Below are positions 36,247 through 47,829 of a stretch of 64,000 bases of DNA, piece by piece. The notes under the pieces are model-generated. The model ran no database searches. It saw only the letters and a program-made list of their open reading frames with translations, and was not told where the DNA came from. The stretch is taken from NCBI GenBank assembly GCA_947579605.1, contig OX388307.1:12501237-12565236 (forward strand), in the 5' to 3' direction. Position numbers and translations under genes: made by a program. Numbering within the stretch: the stretch's first letter is position 1; the number at the start of each line of letters is the position of its first letter. The DNA is from Athripsodes cinereus. Taxonomy: Eukaryota > Arthropoda > Insecta > Trichoptera > Leptoceridae.

Positions 36247-37567
36247 ATGATAATAACAACACAATAAAAGTTTTTAACACAGTGATTGTACGTCGTAAAA
36301 TTAAGAAATTACATTTTAATAACTATCATAAATTTTATTTGTTAATATATGTTATTGCAACAACAAAACTGTTATTATTTAACGGTGGGTATTTTAATAA
36401 AATCATCTTTAAAGATATATTTGGGTATACCTACCATACCATTATATTTCAACAATTTGTAATACATTTTGTGTAAGGTCACTTAAATATAGGTAAAAAC
36501 TATATTTTGTTAATGTTATCTCCCTTAGACAAAGCACTGTAAAATATCAATGCCAGTCAAGAACAGTTTAAAAATTCGTATGTTTCGAACAAGGCACATA
36601 TTTTCTCTAAATTTATTTATTTTCTATTCTGAGAAAAGACATCTAGGTGGGTACGTCATTTTTAGTTTTTATTTAAACACTGAGAGATATTTAGTACCTA
36701 TATTTTATCCAAAATATTTTAAATATAATGATCTAATAGATGTTTACAGTGCTGTTACAATGAAAATAAAATTGATTTACACTACTTGGTTTACTCATAT
36801 TAGTCGTGTAAGTAGAATTCTTTAGATAAGGGATTTGATTTGAGAAATCGGTAATTATATTAATATGTATTGAGACGATACGACGATATTTTCTAAGATT
36901 AGATTAAGTATGTATGGATAAAATATTTAGTTGAACTTCCCAATCACCTTACAGTCTCAGCACATTACAGTACAGCAAAGCAAAGTCCGATGTGCCCATC
37001 GGCTGACACGCCGATTATCCTGATTGGCAGGCGTGTCTACGCGTGGTTTATCGCCACATATAAGATACATATTATGTCGTCGGCATTTTGTAGAATACGC
37101 CAGTTTACAAACGGCGTTATCATTATACAAAATCCAGAAAATTAAACATATTCAGGCAACTTACAACATTTTCTTGGCACATGTAAAAACATGATGTTGC
37201 GACGCTGCAAACACAAAGCAGGAGAATAGAAAACAATTTTTAGGTATTACGTTCTAAAATAATTCAATAAATCTTGTGATTAGTTATCATAATAATTTTG
37301 TACATATTTAGTTTCATTTGTTTAGCCACCTTTTAAATGTCTTCTTTTTTTGTTCTATTTTTTGCTTCCCTCGACTAGAGGGACATTGAAGGAACGCAGT
37401 CAAAAGATTATTCACGTGGTGGTTATGGCTGCCCTGAAGGGCAGGGCGCCTTTCATGTTCATAGCAGCTTTCGTGTAGACAAATTTGCTAATATAGAAAT
37501 TAGAATCGGATAAATAGAAGTCCCTAGACTTCTACACTATCCGGGTGGCCGGTGAATTTATCAATGT
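36243..37567. other. Mostly non-coding; GC-richer patch at 36985-37135
   Basis: No gene is supported. The patch contains GACACGCC and its complement GGCGTGTC around an inverted CCAAT (GATTGGC), then ATATAAGA at about 37057. This could be an old promoter, but no gene follows. A perfect hairpin TAGAAGTC/GACTTCTA lies at 37515-37534. Confidence 0.35.
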
Positions 37568-37717
37568 ATGTTATTCGTTATGGAATATCTTGCTATAATT
37601 TTATATTTTTTAATAAAACTTGAAGGAGCTTTGGGGAATGTGGAGAATGCCTGAGAGAATATAATATGACAATTATTAAAGGCAAAACAAAGGTCATTAG
37701 GCCGTAACGAATAACAT
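37568..37717. repeat. Short inverted-repeat pair
   Basis: ATGTTATTCGTTATGG at 37568-37583 is mirrored, with one mismatch, at 37702-37717, about 118 bases apart. It may mark a small MITE next to the RT relic, but no target duplication is clear. Confidence 0.4.
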
Positions 37718-37724
37718 AAGAGAG

Positions 37725-38330
37725 TAATAATATCTGGAGTTCCGAGAAAGAACGTGAGTGAGTTTGTCTACCTCGGGAGTAAGATCACATGGGATGGTCG
37801 GTCAAATAACGAGGTTGACAGTATTATACACGGAGCAAGACTGGCACAAAAAATAGAAAATATTCGAGTCTAAAAGAACCTACGCAAGCTGCTTGTAAGG
37901 ACATATGTGTAGTGTGTCTTATTAAACTGCTGCGAGATATGGTGCTTATCTAAAAGAGATAAAAAGAGATAAGAGGCGTTTGTGATGTGGTCCTATAGAA
38001 AAATCCTGAGAATATCCTAGAGGGATCACATCTCAAATTATGAAGTTCTTAACAGAAACAAAAGAGGAAAATACCTGCATTAGACTATTTCAAAAGACGA
38101 GCCAGATGGACAGGACATATTATAATGCGTCGCGAAAATCTTTGACAAGAAATAATAGAAGGGAAGGCTGAAGGAGCAACTCATAGGGGACACCCACGCT
38201 GAGAATATCTCGACGATCTATGCGAAGATATGAGCTACGGATCGTACAAAGACCTGAAAAGGTTCGCACAATATAGAAAGAAAGAAAGAGGCAAGACTTT
38301 GCTGCAAACTAATCCAAAGGTTTGTAACTA
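37725..38330 (+). pseudogene. Decayed LINE reverse-transcriptase C-terminal half
   Basis: In broken frames I read FVYLGSKITWDGRSNNEVDS, then GARLAQKIENIR, a segment like LRKLLVRTYV, SYRKILRISWRDHISN, EVLNR and a final DLCEDM-type stretch. These match the part of LINE proteins just after the YADD block (YLGSxI followed by the thumb and a WxxHI region). There are at least eight stops. The family differs from the intact LINE at 27981. Confidence 0.75.
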
Positions 38331-38794
38331 GAGAGACAGAGTATTTACTTATTACCGAAGTGTTAATAATTGTTCATAGTGCTGTGTTGTCGATTTAACG
38401 TTTTAATTTGGAAAGCTGTTTGTTTTCGTGTGTAACATTTTCGACATTTTGTAGAATAATGTTTGTGAATAGGCGGATTCAACAAAATGCCGATTACACA
38501 TACACGAACATTACAAGGTAGGTACCTATACAATATGCACCCAGTACTTATGGACGTACCTACATAGAGCATTCCTACTTGGTTGAAATTGTACATGTCA
38601 CAACAATATTATTTTGTATGTATTTACCTACATTAAATTTTTCGAACGTTCGATTTTGATTTTTTTGTGTATTTTCTTATAAATCAATATTTTAGTTTTT
38701 CCTAAATATTGTATCGGTACGCATGTAGGTATTTTTCATAAATCCTGAATATGAAACTATATTGAAATAATCTAAAATACAGTTCACTGAAACA
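38331..38794. other. No gene seen
   Basis: AT-rich. A 12-bp palindrome TCGAACGTTCGA lies at about 38641. Confidence 0.35.
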
Positions 38795-38975
38795 TTTTTT
38801 TTTTTTTTAAAAAGATATATCTGGGTTTTGTTATAAACCCAAATACAACCTTATACACCTTTCACACTAAGCTAAAAGCTTGTGCCGTGAAAGGGGAGTT
38901 TGCCGGCACCTGGGATCGAACCACGGACCCCTTGTTCTGAAGGCCGAGACTCTACCTCCAGGCCGAGACTCTACA
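38795..38975 (-). mobile_element. tRNA-headed SINE
   Basis: On the minus strand a head with the B box GGTTCGATCCC (38912-38922) is followed by GGTGCCGGCAAACTCCCCTT and a tail with TTTGGGTTTATAACAAAACC, then CCAGATATAT and a poly(A) seen as T at 38795-38808. The 5' side carries a duplicated GGCCGAGACTCTAC at 38941-38973. Other copies are at 54523 and 55852, and a plus-strand fragment is at 41457. Confidence 0.85.
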
Positions 38976-39988
38976 TTAAAGACATGGTTTAATTTAATTG
39001 AGTGTTTAACGTAAATTCAGCGATTGACTTGAAAGATAGGCAAGAGAAAGCCATGAAAAACAAAAGATACTAAGATTCTCAACATTTACTTATAAATGTA
39101 CACAATCCACACTACATGGTCACCTTCAAAGATAAATATTACAGACACCATGACTTCTTTTTCACTGTCCATTCAACACACCATAGTTCATACATAGGTA
39201 CTGCCTTAATATAGATTTGTTCGCACGAATTTCAATTAAATCAAAACGGGTTTATTATAATTTATTGCTGGTAATTGTTACCTTTTCAATTTGAATTATG
39301 TATTGATAGAAAGAATAATATATGCTTTAATAATTACAACATTGTATCAAAAAATATATTGCGAATATTAATTACAGTATAAATCTATGAAAACTGCCCG
39401 CGTTAGATATTTATATTGGTACTTTTTTGTATTGCATAAAAATCACCGTGCAAATATAAAAATGCATAAAGCATAAAAAGTAATATATTTTTGAATAAAT
39501 TTATAGTTTCTAATGCGTATCTAAATCACATTAAAGGATACGCAATTTGTTAACTTTTCAATATGTATTAAAAGGCATCAATTTTTCCAAAAATTGTATA
39601 CCTAGTATTCTAATTTTTATTTTATTACATCATTATTAATAATGTGCAGAAAATAGCAAGGTGCTGGACTGGTGTGTGTTTCTTGTTATAAGCACGTGAG
39701 GTTTAATCAAATAAATCGATCTACAAAAACTATTAACATGATTATAGATCGTAAAGTTTAATGATGTTAGATATTGTTGATGTTCATACACAACAGGTAA
39801 GTAGTTACTAAATAGATACCGCAATTTATAATCATAAGCTAACTACATAATAGGTACATATATCTACACATTATGCCAACAATTCATTACTCCAGCTGCA
39901 AATATTATTCGCTAAGTACATATGTCATAATTATACCTACACATTTATAATTCGTCTACATATTATTTATCTTCTTTTTTTCATTCTT
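38976..39988. other. No feature seen
   Basis: AT-rich sequence with no gene or family member recognised. Confidence 0.35.
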
Positions 39989-40235
39989 ATCATCAAGGCA
40001 TTTCCCGCAAGTAGTGTAGCCAGTGGACGATTGTAGTAAACACGAAAGTCTTCCACTCCGTGCCAATAAAAGTGAAAACATTCAAGTTGGTGGCATACCT
40101 CATAGCTGAACTGAACATGTTAAATATCTTAAACGCGATGTTTTACAAATTTCTGGCTTTTAGATATCTTCTGTTTGAAAACGAACAGAAAAAGTGTGAG
40201 GTCTATCTTTGCCGAGGACTCCACAATACATTTAC
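39989..40235 (+). repeat. Dispersed family A copy, near full length
   Basis: Plus-oriented. It keeps ATCAAGGCATTTCCCGCAAG, TAGTGTAGCCAGTGGACG, CACTCCGTGCCAATAAAAG, ACATTCAAGTTGGTGGCATA, CCTCATAGCTGAACTGAA and GCCGAGGACTCCAC at the far end. Confidence 0.8.
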
Positions 40236-41149
40236 ATGTTTTTCAAATGTAGGTAATAATAAAATAATACATCTTAAAAGGAGGAATATTTTCATATTTC
40301 AATTACCAACGGGTTACTAAAAGCTCTCGATGTATGCTGACCTACTCCACCTTTACGGCACTAGTAACTACCTATGTATATATGTACAAATGGAGGAATA
40401 TTCCTTAGTGAGACACTATTTGAGTTTGGGGAATATTTGTCAAACTCTTAACAATGATTTTATAAGTCAAAATAATTAAATATTAAGTACAACTAAAACG
40501 AATTGTGTTTTCTTCCATGGAGTTTTACAAAATAAACGTCGACTTAATAAATATAATGTCAATCCTTTGTCATTGTGGTTTACTTAGAATTGTTTACTCT
40601 ACTCAGAATCTCCAGATACCACCTACCTACTTCAAGTTTACAGCTATAATATACCTAAGTGTTACTTAAAACTCCATTAGGTATATCACCATGAAACTCT
40701 AAACAATTAAACTTAACAACTCACCTGATATTTTTTTACGATATTACGTTTGCCTCTTTACACTAACTTGCATTCAAATTAATAAAAACCAATATTTGTT
40801 ATATGAGTAATATCATAATATTATTTCTCTGCTAATAATAATAATCAAAATTTTAAAATGTTTCGTTGTACTCAAGTGAGAAAATTATACTGAGTTATCA
40901 AATATTTTTCACGCTTCATTCTGATAATAAGATCAAATTGTTGTGATATATAACACCGCCTCTTTTAAATAACGAAATTAAATAATGCAAGCCTTATAAT
41001 AATAATTAATATAACAAACTACTCAATGATCAGTGGTGTGCTTTTCATACATGCAAATAAAAACATCGTGTGCCTAAAATTGTGTACTTTTCATGCATGC
41101 GAAATAACAACGCACTGCATAGGTACGTAACTGCATTTTTTTTCTAAAC
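40236..41149. other. No feature seen
   Basis: AT-rich. No gene or repeat recognised. Confidence 0.35.
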
Positions 41150-41316
41150 TACTTGATAAAGCTGCCTCAGAACAGACTTAAGTCTAGCAAGGCAGTAAAT
41201 TCAATTTGTTGTAATTATTTTAAGAATTTTTGTATTTAGATTAAGATAAAGCTATGTTCAGTTAGTAGATTTTTGTAGTAGTTAATTTTTATATTCCTGG
41301 AAATAAATAAATAAAA
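41150..41316 (+). mobile_element. Probable LINE 3' tail fragment
   Basis: A CTGCCTCAGAACAGACTTAA stretch leads through T-rich sequence to a terminal AAATAAATAAATAAAA. The tail repeat is like those of other LINE ends here, but the body matches no other copy in the window. Confidence 0.4.
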
Positions 41317-41456
41317 CGATATCTTAAATTTCTACCCACACGTCCGTCTCAAAATTTCTCTAATCAACTTATATTGGATAAAACGAAATCTTAAATTTAA
41401 GCCTCTCTAATCACATTTATTTATATAACTTAAACATTATATATTACGATAATCAA

Positions 41457-41530
41457 TGCCGGCAAACTCCCATTTCATGAGATAAGCTTTTTGCTTACTA
41501 TTAAAGGTGTATAAAGTTGTACAAACATAG
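41457..41530 (+). mobile_element. SINE 3' fragment
   Basis: It has TGCCGGCAAACTCCCATTTC, ATAAGCTTTTTGCTTA and AAAGGTGTATAAAGTTGTA in the order of the 38795 SINE read in the opposite direction. The tRNA-like head and the last part of the tail are missing. Confidence 0.65.
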
Positions 41531-42077
41531 AATACATGTTTTTATTTAAATATTCGCTACATGACCGATGCAAAAAATTTAGCCCCGCCAATGCCAGTGC
41601 TTCACTTTATAGGTACAACATAAATATATAAATAATATTAAGCAGAGATAGGAGATATACATAGGTGTATCGGGACTTATAAAATAACAATATTAAATTG
41701 ATCCAAACCAACATGTTGTTTAACTTTGGGCGTTTTAATAAAATAATATTACGAAACTTTCACTTGACTTAAGTATATCATATAATGTAAGAAACGTGCT
41801 TTAATTTTATTAAAAATATATTAAAGTAATCGATTAAGTGAATATTCCCCAGTGTGTATACTATATAGGTAGGTAGGTAAGTATACTCCAGAGTAAATAT
41901 CATATTATCTGCGTAATAATATCTTATAGGAACTCGTCTTCACCTCATAGGTATACCTACCTACATAATATGCGGGAAGTTAACGACTATATATAATAAT
42001 CTACCTAAACTTCGTGATACCTACATAAATTCTTATACATTGCTGCTTTTTAAATGTACATTATATAAAATTAAGTC

Positions 42078-42330
42078 GGCCGGTGTGGCGCGGAGGTAAC
42101 GCTCTTGCCTTTGAGTCACGAGGTCCCGGGTTCGATTCCCGGCCAGGGCAAAGTGAAGAATGACCTATTTCAAATTGTCCTGGGTCTGGGTGTTACATGT
42201 ATATATGTGTAGTGCATTGTATATGTGTGTATCGTCGCGTTAGTACCCATAATACAAGATTCATCTTAGTTTGGGACTAGCTCGATCTGTGTGAATTGTC
42301 TATATATGTTATGTTATGTTATGTTATATA
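42078..42330 (+). mobile_element. tRNA-headed SINE with (TTATG)n end
   Basis: The head runs GGCCGGTGTGGCGCGGAGGT to the B box GGTTCGATTCC (42129-42139). It is followed by a body with GTTAGTACCCATAATACAAG and TTAGTTTGGGACTAGCTCGA, ending in repeats of TTATG at about 42304-42325. This body is widespread in insect genomes. The acceptor ends do not pair, so it is a SINE and not a tRNA gene. It is the cleanest SINE in the window. Confidence 0.88.
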
Positions 42331-43227
42331 TATTGTAGTATACATACAATATAATTATTCGAGGATAAGGTGATGAATTAATAAGCTTTGTAATTAATTT
42401 TGTTTTATGTGTAACAACGTTATATAAATATAATAGGTATCTCGTATAATATTTAATCATTATATTAATAACGCTGATAACATCTGTATAAATTACTTTT
42501 ACTTAATTTTTAATGAGTAGAATAGTTTGGTCCTTCCCTATACATTTATAAGTGTATATATTATATTTATATATTATAAATAATTCTATATAATTGTTGT
42601 TATGTAATATTATATTGGTAGCCATACTACCAAAAATCCACACATAAATATTTGAGTCCGTTCGTATGTATGTATGTACGTATGTCCTCAATGGACTCTG
42701 AAATAAAGAAAGACAGAAGTAAAATAATACACTCTATACGAGGTCTCATCTCCTGGGCACGTTCAAGGCCAAAAACATTTTAAATACCTTATATATTGAT
42801 AAAGATATTACAATTTATGTCACAAAATTGGCAGTCAAATGTATGAAAATCTCTGAAAGTTTTTGTAAGTAGCAATATTCATGGTCGAACATTTTTCAGT
42901 GTATTGAATTAATTTCACAATGGATGTAATGAGAAATACATCAGTACTGAAATTAAACATTTAAGGATTATTTTGATTATAAATTATTGTGTTTGGTTAT
43001 GATAAAAACTTCTGAATTATGCGAGTTAAAATTGCATATTTTTGACATCTTGGGCTAATTTCATAATGGCCGACGTGACACACACAGAATGCACACAAAT
43101 ATATATTTTAGTTGGTGCATATTGTTTGTTTGTTTTGTGTTTTCTATGTCCTCTGTACGATATGTCTCATCCAGTAGGCGAGCTGAAAACATTTAATATG
43201 TATACTTTTATAAAGATTTAATTTATA
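42331..43227. other. No gene seen
   Basis: AT-rich, with a short (GTAT)n-like run at 42663-42686. Confidence 0.35.
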
Positions 43228-43571
43228 AATGATGATGTATCAACGATCTTTTGTCGATGTTTGGTAAGCTTGAAAATCACTAAAAATCTCATACATCTAC
43301 GACCATGCTATTAATATGTGTTCTTATTTTATTGTTGATATTCATAGTTTCTTTTTATTTCAAAATATGGTTACCAATAATATCAAAAACACAGAACTAA
43401 TTCAATGATGCTTCAATGTTCTTTTGTCAAAGTAAGGTAAACGTCAAAATAAAATAAAAAAAACTCATATCTACAACAATACTATTGATATGTGTTCTTA
43501 TTTTATTGTAGGATATTCTGAGTTTCTTTTAATTTCTAAATAAAGTTATCTGTTATAACAAACACAGAAAA
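43228..43571. repeat. Diverged ~170-bp tandem duplication
   Basis: Unit 1 (43228-43403) and unit 2 (43404-43571) share an AATGATG start, TTCTTTTGTC-like sequence, CTCATATCTAC-type segments, ATATGTGTTCTTATTTTATT and AAACACAGAA. They have diverged by many substitutions and small indels. No protein is encoded. Confidence 0.75.
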
Positions 43572-44154
43572 GGGTGTGAGAGAAAAGGGTGTGATTATCT
43601 CATAATATAACCATACCAAGCCATAGATAACATTTCTAAAACTTGCACTTAACATAATGGTAGTTAGGCACTTTTGTAAAGGATATCATTTCAATATTAT
43701 GCTTGCATCAATCTGTTTCATTAGAAGTATTTCATTTATTCAAAACATGCATCTAAAAACATAAGATTTTCAAAATTAGATATTAAGATACTGTCTATTG
43801 ATAAAATTATTATTGTATGGTTTGCAGTAATTTTAAATTTCATGAAAGTATTCTAAATTCAAAATAATTATAGAATTTCTAACACTAAACGTAAACACTA
43901 AACGTAAAAACTGTCATAATAAGCATAGAGATACTAAGTGTCAAAATCAGGGTTGCCAGATTGTGTGACCAAAATTACGTGCATTTTGCCCAGAAAATAC
44001 CGCACAATGGGACCTTACACATGTGAAAAATATAATTTTTACTCCAACATGATATAAATCATACTGTTCACAATTCCGTTTCATCTTTCAATTTCTACCC
44101 CCCCCCCCCATCGCTAAATTTTCGAAATAGTATAGGAATAAAATATATCGTCAG
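43572..44154. other. No gene seen
   Basis: AT-rich. A 12-base C run at 44098-44109 is followed by ATCGCTAAATTTTCG, a motif shared with 32318-32358 in reverse complement. Confidence 0.4.
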
Positions 44155-44618
44155 TTTTCTAAAGAGTCGTTCACATTTGTTCACTTTCAGTGATCACTCC
44201 GGATGAACCTCCAAGATAAAAAGGTGTGAACGGGCGTTTCATCAATAGTGATCACTAGCGATGACGGATGAAAGCGATAACAGCCCGTCATAATTTCGAT
44301 GAAAGGACCATAAACAAATTTTTTCTTATTTTTTGTTTTATTCTCTATGAATTTGTATAGAATGTCAGAATCATTTACAAAATTATTATGCAGTTGAGAA
44401 CTATATTGATTAGTTTTAAGGGCTTTTTTTAATTTTTTTATTTATTTAATTATATTTTTGTACGAAAATATGTCAAAATACATACAACATGACTGAGAGT
44501 GTTGACATGGCAGTGAGAGCATAGGATGAACAAATGAGAACAGACGTGTTCACTTTCGATGAACAGGTTTGACCCTGACACTCTGAATGATCATCCAGTG
44601 TGAATGCTACTTTAGAAT
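44155..44618. mobile_element. Probable MITE
   Basis: The left end TTCTAAAGAGTCGTTCACA resembles the reverse complement of the right end, TTCTAAAGTAGCATTCACA. Subterminal GTTCAC/GATGAAC and TGATCA motifs recur in both orientations. The segment is about 460 bp with no coding capacity. Terminal repeats are imperfect and I could not fix a target duplication, so the exact ends are approximate. Confidence 0.5.
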
Positions 44619-44790
44619 AATTATTTTCTCACGATTCCCAAAACACAAATTACTTACACTGGCAACACTGTCCGACCTGTCAATTGTATGGCGTTTGGTG
44701 ATCCGGTAAATTTTGTGACTTTGTTTTGATTTTAAAAGACTTTAAAAAATATAAAACTGAATAAAACAATACGTAGTGTATCTAAAAAAA

Positions 44791-45269
44791 ATGTTTTCAA
44801 GAAATATTCCCAGTGTTAAGCGGAGTTTTAAGCTCAAAAACTACCCTGGTACATTAACAATGTTTTCCAAACAACACTGGTAAGCACTGTCTTAATATTT
44901 TAAATTGTTTTTTTTTATGTTTGACGACACTTAATTGTATTTCTATTACAAGATTTCTATTCAATTCTGTGCCTTCTTAAAATATATTTAATGTAATGAA
45001 TTTACTTAAAAAGGCAAATTATTTTACCGAATATTAGAATAAGCTAAATAAAAAGCTGAAGTGAATGTCTCAGATGCTTAATAATAATGCATCATTAAAT
45101 GATTGTGTATGGAATGTCTCGATGACTCACTTATATGACAATCCCGTGTTTCTAGGAAGTTAAATTACTGTATTGCTGATGAATTTCAATGTTCATTTCT
45201 TTCAGGATTATCTGTGAGTTCTATAAGAAGAATTATAAAAGAAAACATAGGAAAGGCCGTCCAGGATGA
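44791..45269 (+). CDS. Possible small two-exon gene (50 residues)
   Basis: Exon 1 (44791-44879) starts MFSRNIPSVKRSFKLKNY and ends at a GTAAGC donor. Exon 2 (45206-45269) follows a TTCATTTCTTTCAG acceptor and ends KKNYKRKHRKGRPG before TGA. The joined product would be a strongly basic protein with no family I recognise. An ATTAAA signal lies at 45347-45352. Upstream at 44657-44690 is a CACTGGCAACACTG/TGTCAATTG segment of the kind seen near insect transcription starts. Against this, exon 2 in another frame reads LSVSSIRRIIKEN and DDFDICSIRQKVHLYY, which looks like the N-terminal linker of DDE transposase-like proteins. The locus may therefore be a transposon relic. Confidence 0.3.
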
Positions 45270-45489
45270 TTTTGATATCTGCTCCATTCGCCAAAAAGTG
45301 CATTTGTATTACACTACATATTTCTTATATTTATTTTACTGTTTTTATTAAATAGTTTTATATTATAATTCTGAGTCTGTTTTATTTTCCCTTTAATGTA
45401 AAATATTACAGTTAACAGCATATTTTCATGGATGTGTAATTGTGAGAATATCCTTAGTTAGATGATGTCTATCATTATGCAGCCATTTA

Positions 45490-46255
45490 ACCAGTATATG
45501 CCTCTGAAGGTGAAAATGCTAAGTATTTATTAAATGATTTTATGATGTAAAAGAAGTCCAAAGTCATGGTCTTTGAAAGAGGAAGTGAGAGAACAGTATG
45601 ACAGGTAATGATTGACAACAAAGTGTTAGAGCAAGTTGACGAATGTGTGTACTTGGATAGTTTGTTCACGAGAGATGGGAAGTGTGAAAGTATTGCAAAT
45701 ATTGAAATAATTGCAAATAGGAACAGATCTACCACAGCTAAATGGTTAGTGCACTCTGCTATCTAAGTGCCAACACTCATGTATGCAAGTGAGACGTGGA
45801 CATGTTTAAAGAAGGATGAAAGTGGTAGAAATGAGATCGTTGAGAAGGATGTGTGGTAAAAGTCTGAGAGATTGTGTGTGTAACAGTTATATAATCGAAA
45901 GGAATGTGGAATGAAAGTTGGTGTGGTTACAGGGATGAATATAAATAAGTTACAATGGTTTGGGCATGTGGAAAGAATGAATGAGGACAGAATGACCAAG
46001 AAAATATATTTGGCTGAGAGGAATGGTGCTCGGAGACGTGGACGTCCGAGGATCAAAAGCAAGATCATTTAAATCAAATCCTACAGGGCGGTTACGTGTT
46101 GAGCACATTGAACAGGAGAGCATGCATGAAAAATTGTATGACAGTGACGGAAGCGAAAGATGTATGCAAGGATAGAAGGAAAAAGCGCTCAATCCTTTTT
46201 GCCTACCCCGCGAGGGAAGTGGCGTGATGGTATATATGTATGTATGTAAGAAGTC
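45490..46255 (+). pseudogene. Decayed LINE reverse-transcriptase C-terminal half
   Basis: Broken frames give KSKVMVFERGSE, then CVYLDSLFTRDGKCESIA, a MYASETWT block, LQWFGHVERMNEDRMTKKI, RRRGRPRI-like sequence and RRACMKNCMT. The relic ends with CGCTCAATCCTTTTTGCCTA, CCCCGCGAGG and a short (ATGT)n at about 46236-46250. These are the standard post-YADD blocks of a non-LTR RT. Multiple stops kill it. Related relics lie at 4598, 24810, 47830, 50225 and 51575, so this family is the most frequent RT source in the window. Confidence 0.85.
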
Positions 46256-47044
46256 CATTTACTTGGAGAGGTCCTAGTTTATTATTATTAGCTATAGGAT
46301 TTTTTTTGTCTGGAACTAAAAGAGTGAATAATAAAAAGAGTCAGCAACTAAATGTATGCACGGAAAGAGACTGATAGAAAGAGTGAGAATTGAAAGTGAT
46401 GAATGTAATGTGAAAGTAGGTTCTCTTACAAGGTTTCGTTTTTACACAATCAATGTTTGGATAGGGCTACAATGTGAAAGATAACAGCGCCCTCGATTAT
46501 TTGTCAACTATTTTTTGACAAACTGTATGTATTGTATATATGATTTTGGCACTCATAGAGCTGATTATTATTATGACATGTACCTTTTTTGCTGCTAAAT
46601 AGATTTTAAGTTAATTTTTTCAATGAGATTGTGTAGTTTTAACTCACGTATTTGGATGAATATCTGTTTTTAAACCCGAGCGTTGCCGGGTTATAAAAGC
46701 TAGTATAAAATAAACGCATTTTACTTCAAATTCAAACTCAGAGATGATTTATGATTATTTTATTATTCAATACATTGGGTCACATTCAAAATCAAATTTT
46801 AGAGAGTACCTAATAGGTTTCGTTTATCGCTGAATTGTAACATCTTCCAGCTAACTGCTATAAGCCTTTAATATGAGATTATGATATAACAATAATGTGA
46901 AACATAAAAACAATATACAACTACGTACATTTAACTTAACCTAAAATAAAAGAGCTGGCGAAAAACGCAAAATAAATAATTTAGAAAACAGTTTTCAAGT
47001 AACAAGATGCAACTTTAAATTACAGGTATTTATCATATTTATAT
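46256..47044. other. No gene seen
   Basis: AT-rich. A CCCGAGCGTTGCCGGGTTAT segment at 46676-46695 followed by AAAGCTAGTA is a known-looking transposon end, possibly the partner type of the AGCTGACCCGG end at 16889. A decayed LINE-tail-like stretch lies at about 46830-46870. Confidence 0.4.
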
Positions 47045-47340
47045 TTAATATGCTGATGTTGTGCCCGGCGCACCCAGCAGAGATATGTAATTTCCGTGAT
47101 ACAAGAGAGACGATGGTCCTGGCTGGTTCATGTTCTGAGAATGCCCAGTGATAGTTGGCCAAAAAGAGCACTGTTCTTCCATCCGCAGGGGTTCCGTCGG
47201 CCCAGGCGTCCCTCTTTCACAACACACCGTTCATATGACAACGACATCAGAGCGCAAGGAATGTCGTGGAAAGAGGTGACGCGATTAGCACAGAGATGCT
47301 CTGAATAGAGGAGGTTGGTTTCTGCCCTGTGCTCCCGAGA
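47045..47340 (+). pseudogene. LINE C-terminal relic, RTE/Nimb-like
   Basis: The plus strand reads QERRWSWLVHVLRMPSD, then HPQGFRRPRRPS, then GMSWKEVTRLAQRCSE and, after a stop, LVSALCSREEL. This pattern (WLGHVLRM, then HPQGKRRRGRP, WxEVTRLAQ and VxALCS) is the conserved end of BovB/Nimb-type LINE proteins. Only about 90 codons survive. Local GC is higher than the flanks. Confidence 0.85.
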
Positions 47341-47829
47341 GGAGCTTTGAGGGCAATGATGATATTTAATATATTAACGGTATAAAGGTATACAATAATG
47401 TAAATAATATTTGCAAATAACTATTGTTTTTGAAACAAAATACTAATAAATTGTGGGTCATTGTTGATCAATCATTGATTTAACTTGTAACATCTTAAAC
47501 CTGGTTTACTAATCGTGCAACTAATAGCCCTTTTCAATGTCTTCAGGATTTCAACTTAGAAGGCAAAAGTCAGTGTTAAAACAATTATTTCACAAAATAG
47601 AGGCACGTTTTGTGCATTTGCGGTAAATTTATTAGGATATATTGGTAACGAGGATACAATATCCATGAATACCATATATCTATGTAGGTACATACTCGTA
47701 TGAATTACAAAAGAAAATAAGTGTCATAAAATATTCAACACAAAATTCATAAATGCAATATTAATATTTATGATGAATGTTTGGAGTAACAAAAACATTA
47801 TGTGAATTAAAGTCACTATTTTAATTACT
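47341..47829. other. No feature seen
   Basis: AT-rich sequence with no recognised element. Confidence 0.35.

Noticed and set aside
36180..36476. 98-codon frame with repeated isoleucine-tyrosine
   Set aside because: Its start is a translated (TA)n microsatellite and the remainder has no motif.
38641..38652. TCGAACGTTCGA as a heat-shock element
   Set aside because: A single 12-bp palindrome lacks the repeated NGAAN units and no gene is nearby.
42078..42150. Functional tRNA gene
   Set aside because: A B box is present, but the acceptor ends do not pair and the sequence continues into a SINE body with a simple-repeat end.
45763..46258. Minus-strand frames of about 100 codons
   Set aside because: They are antisense to the LINE RT relic, which explains the open reading.
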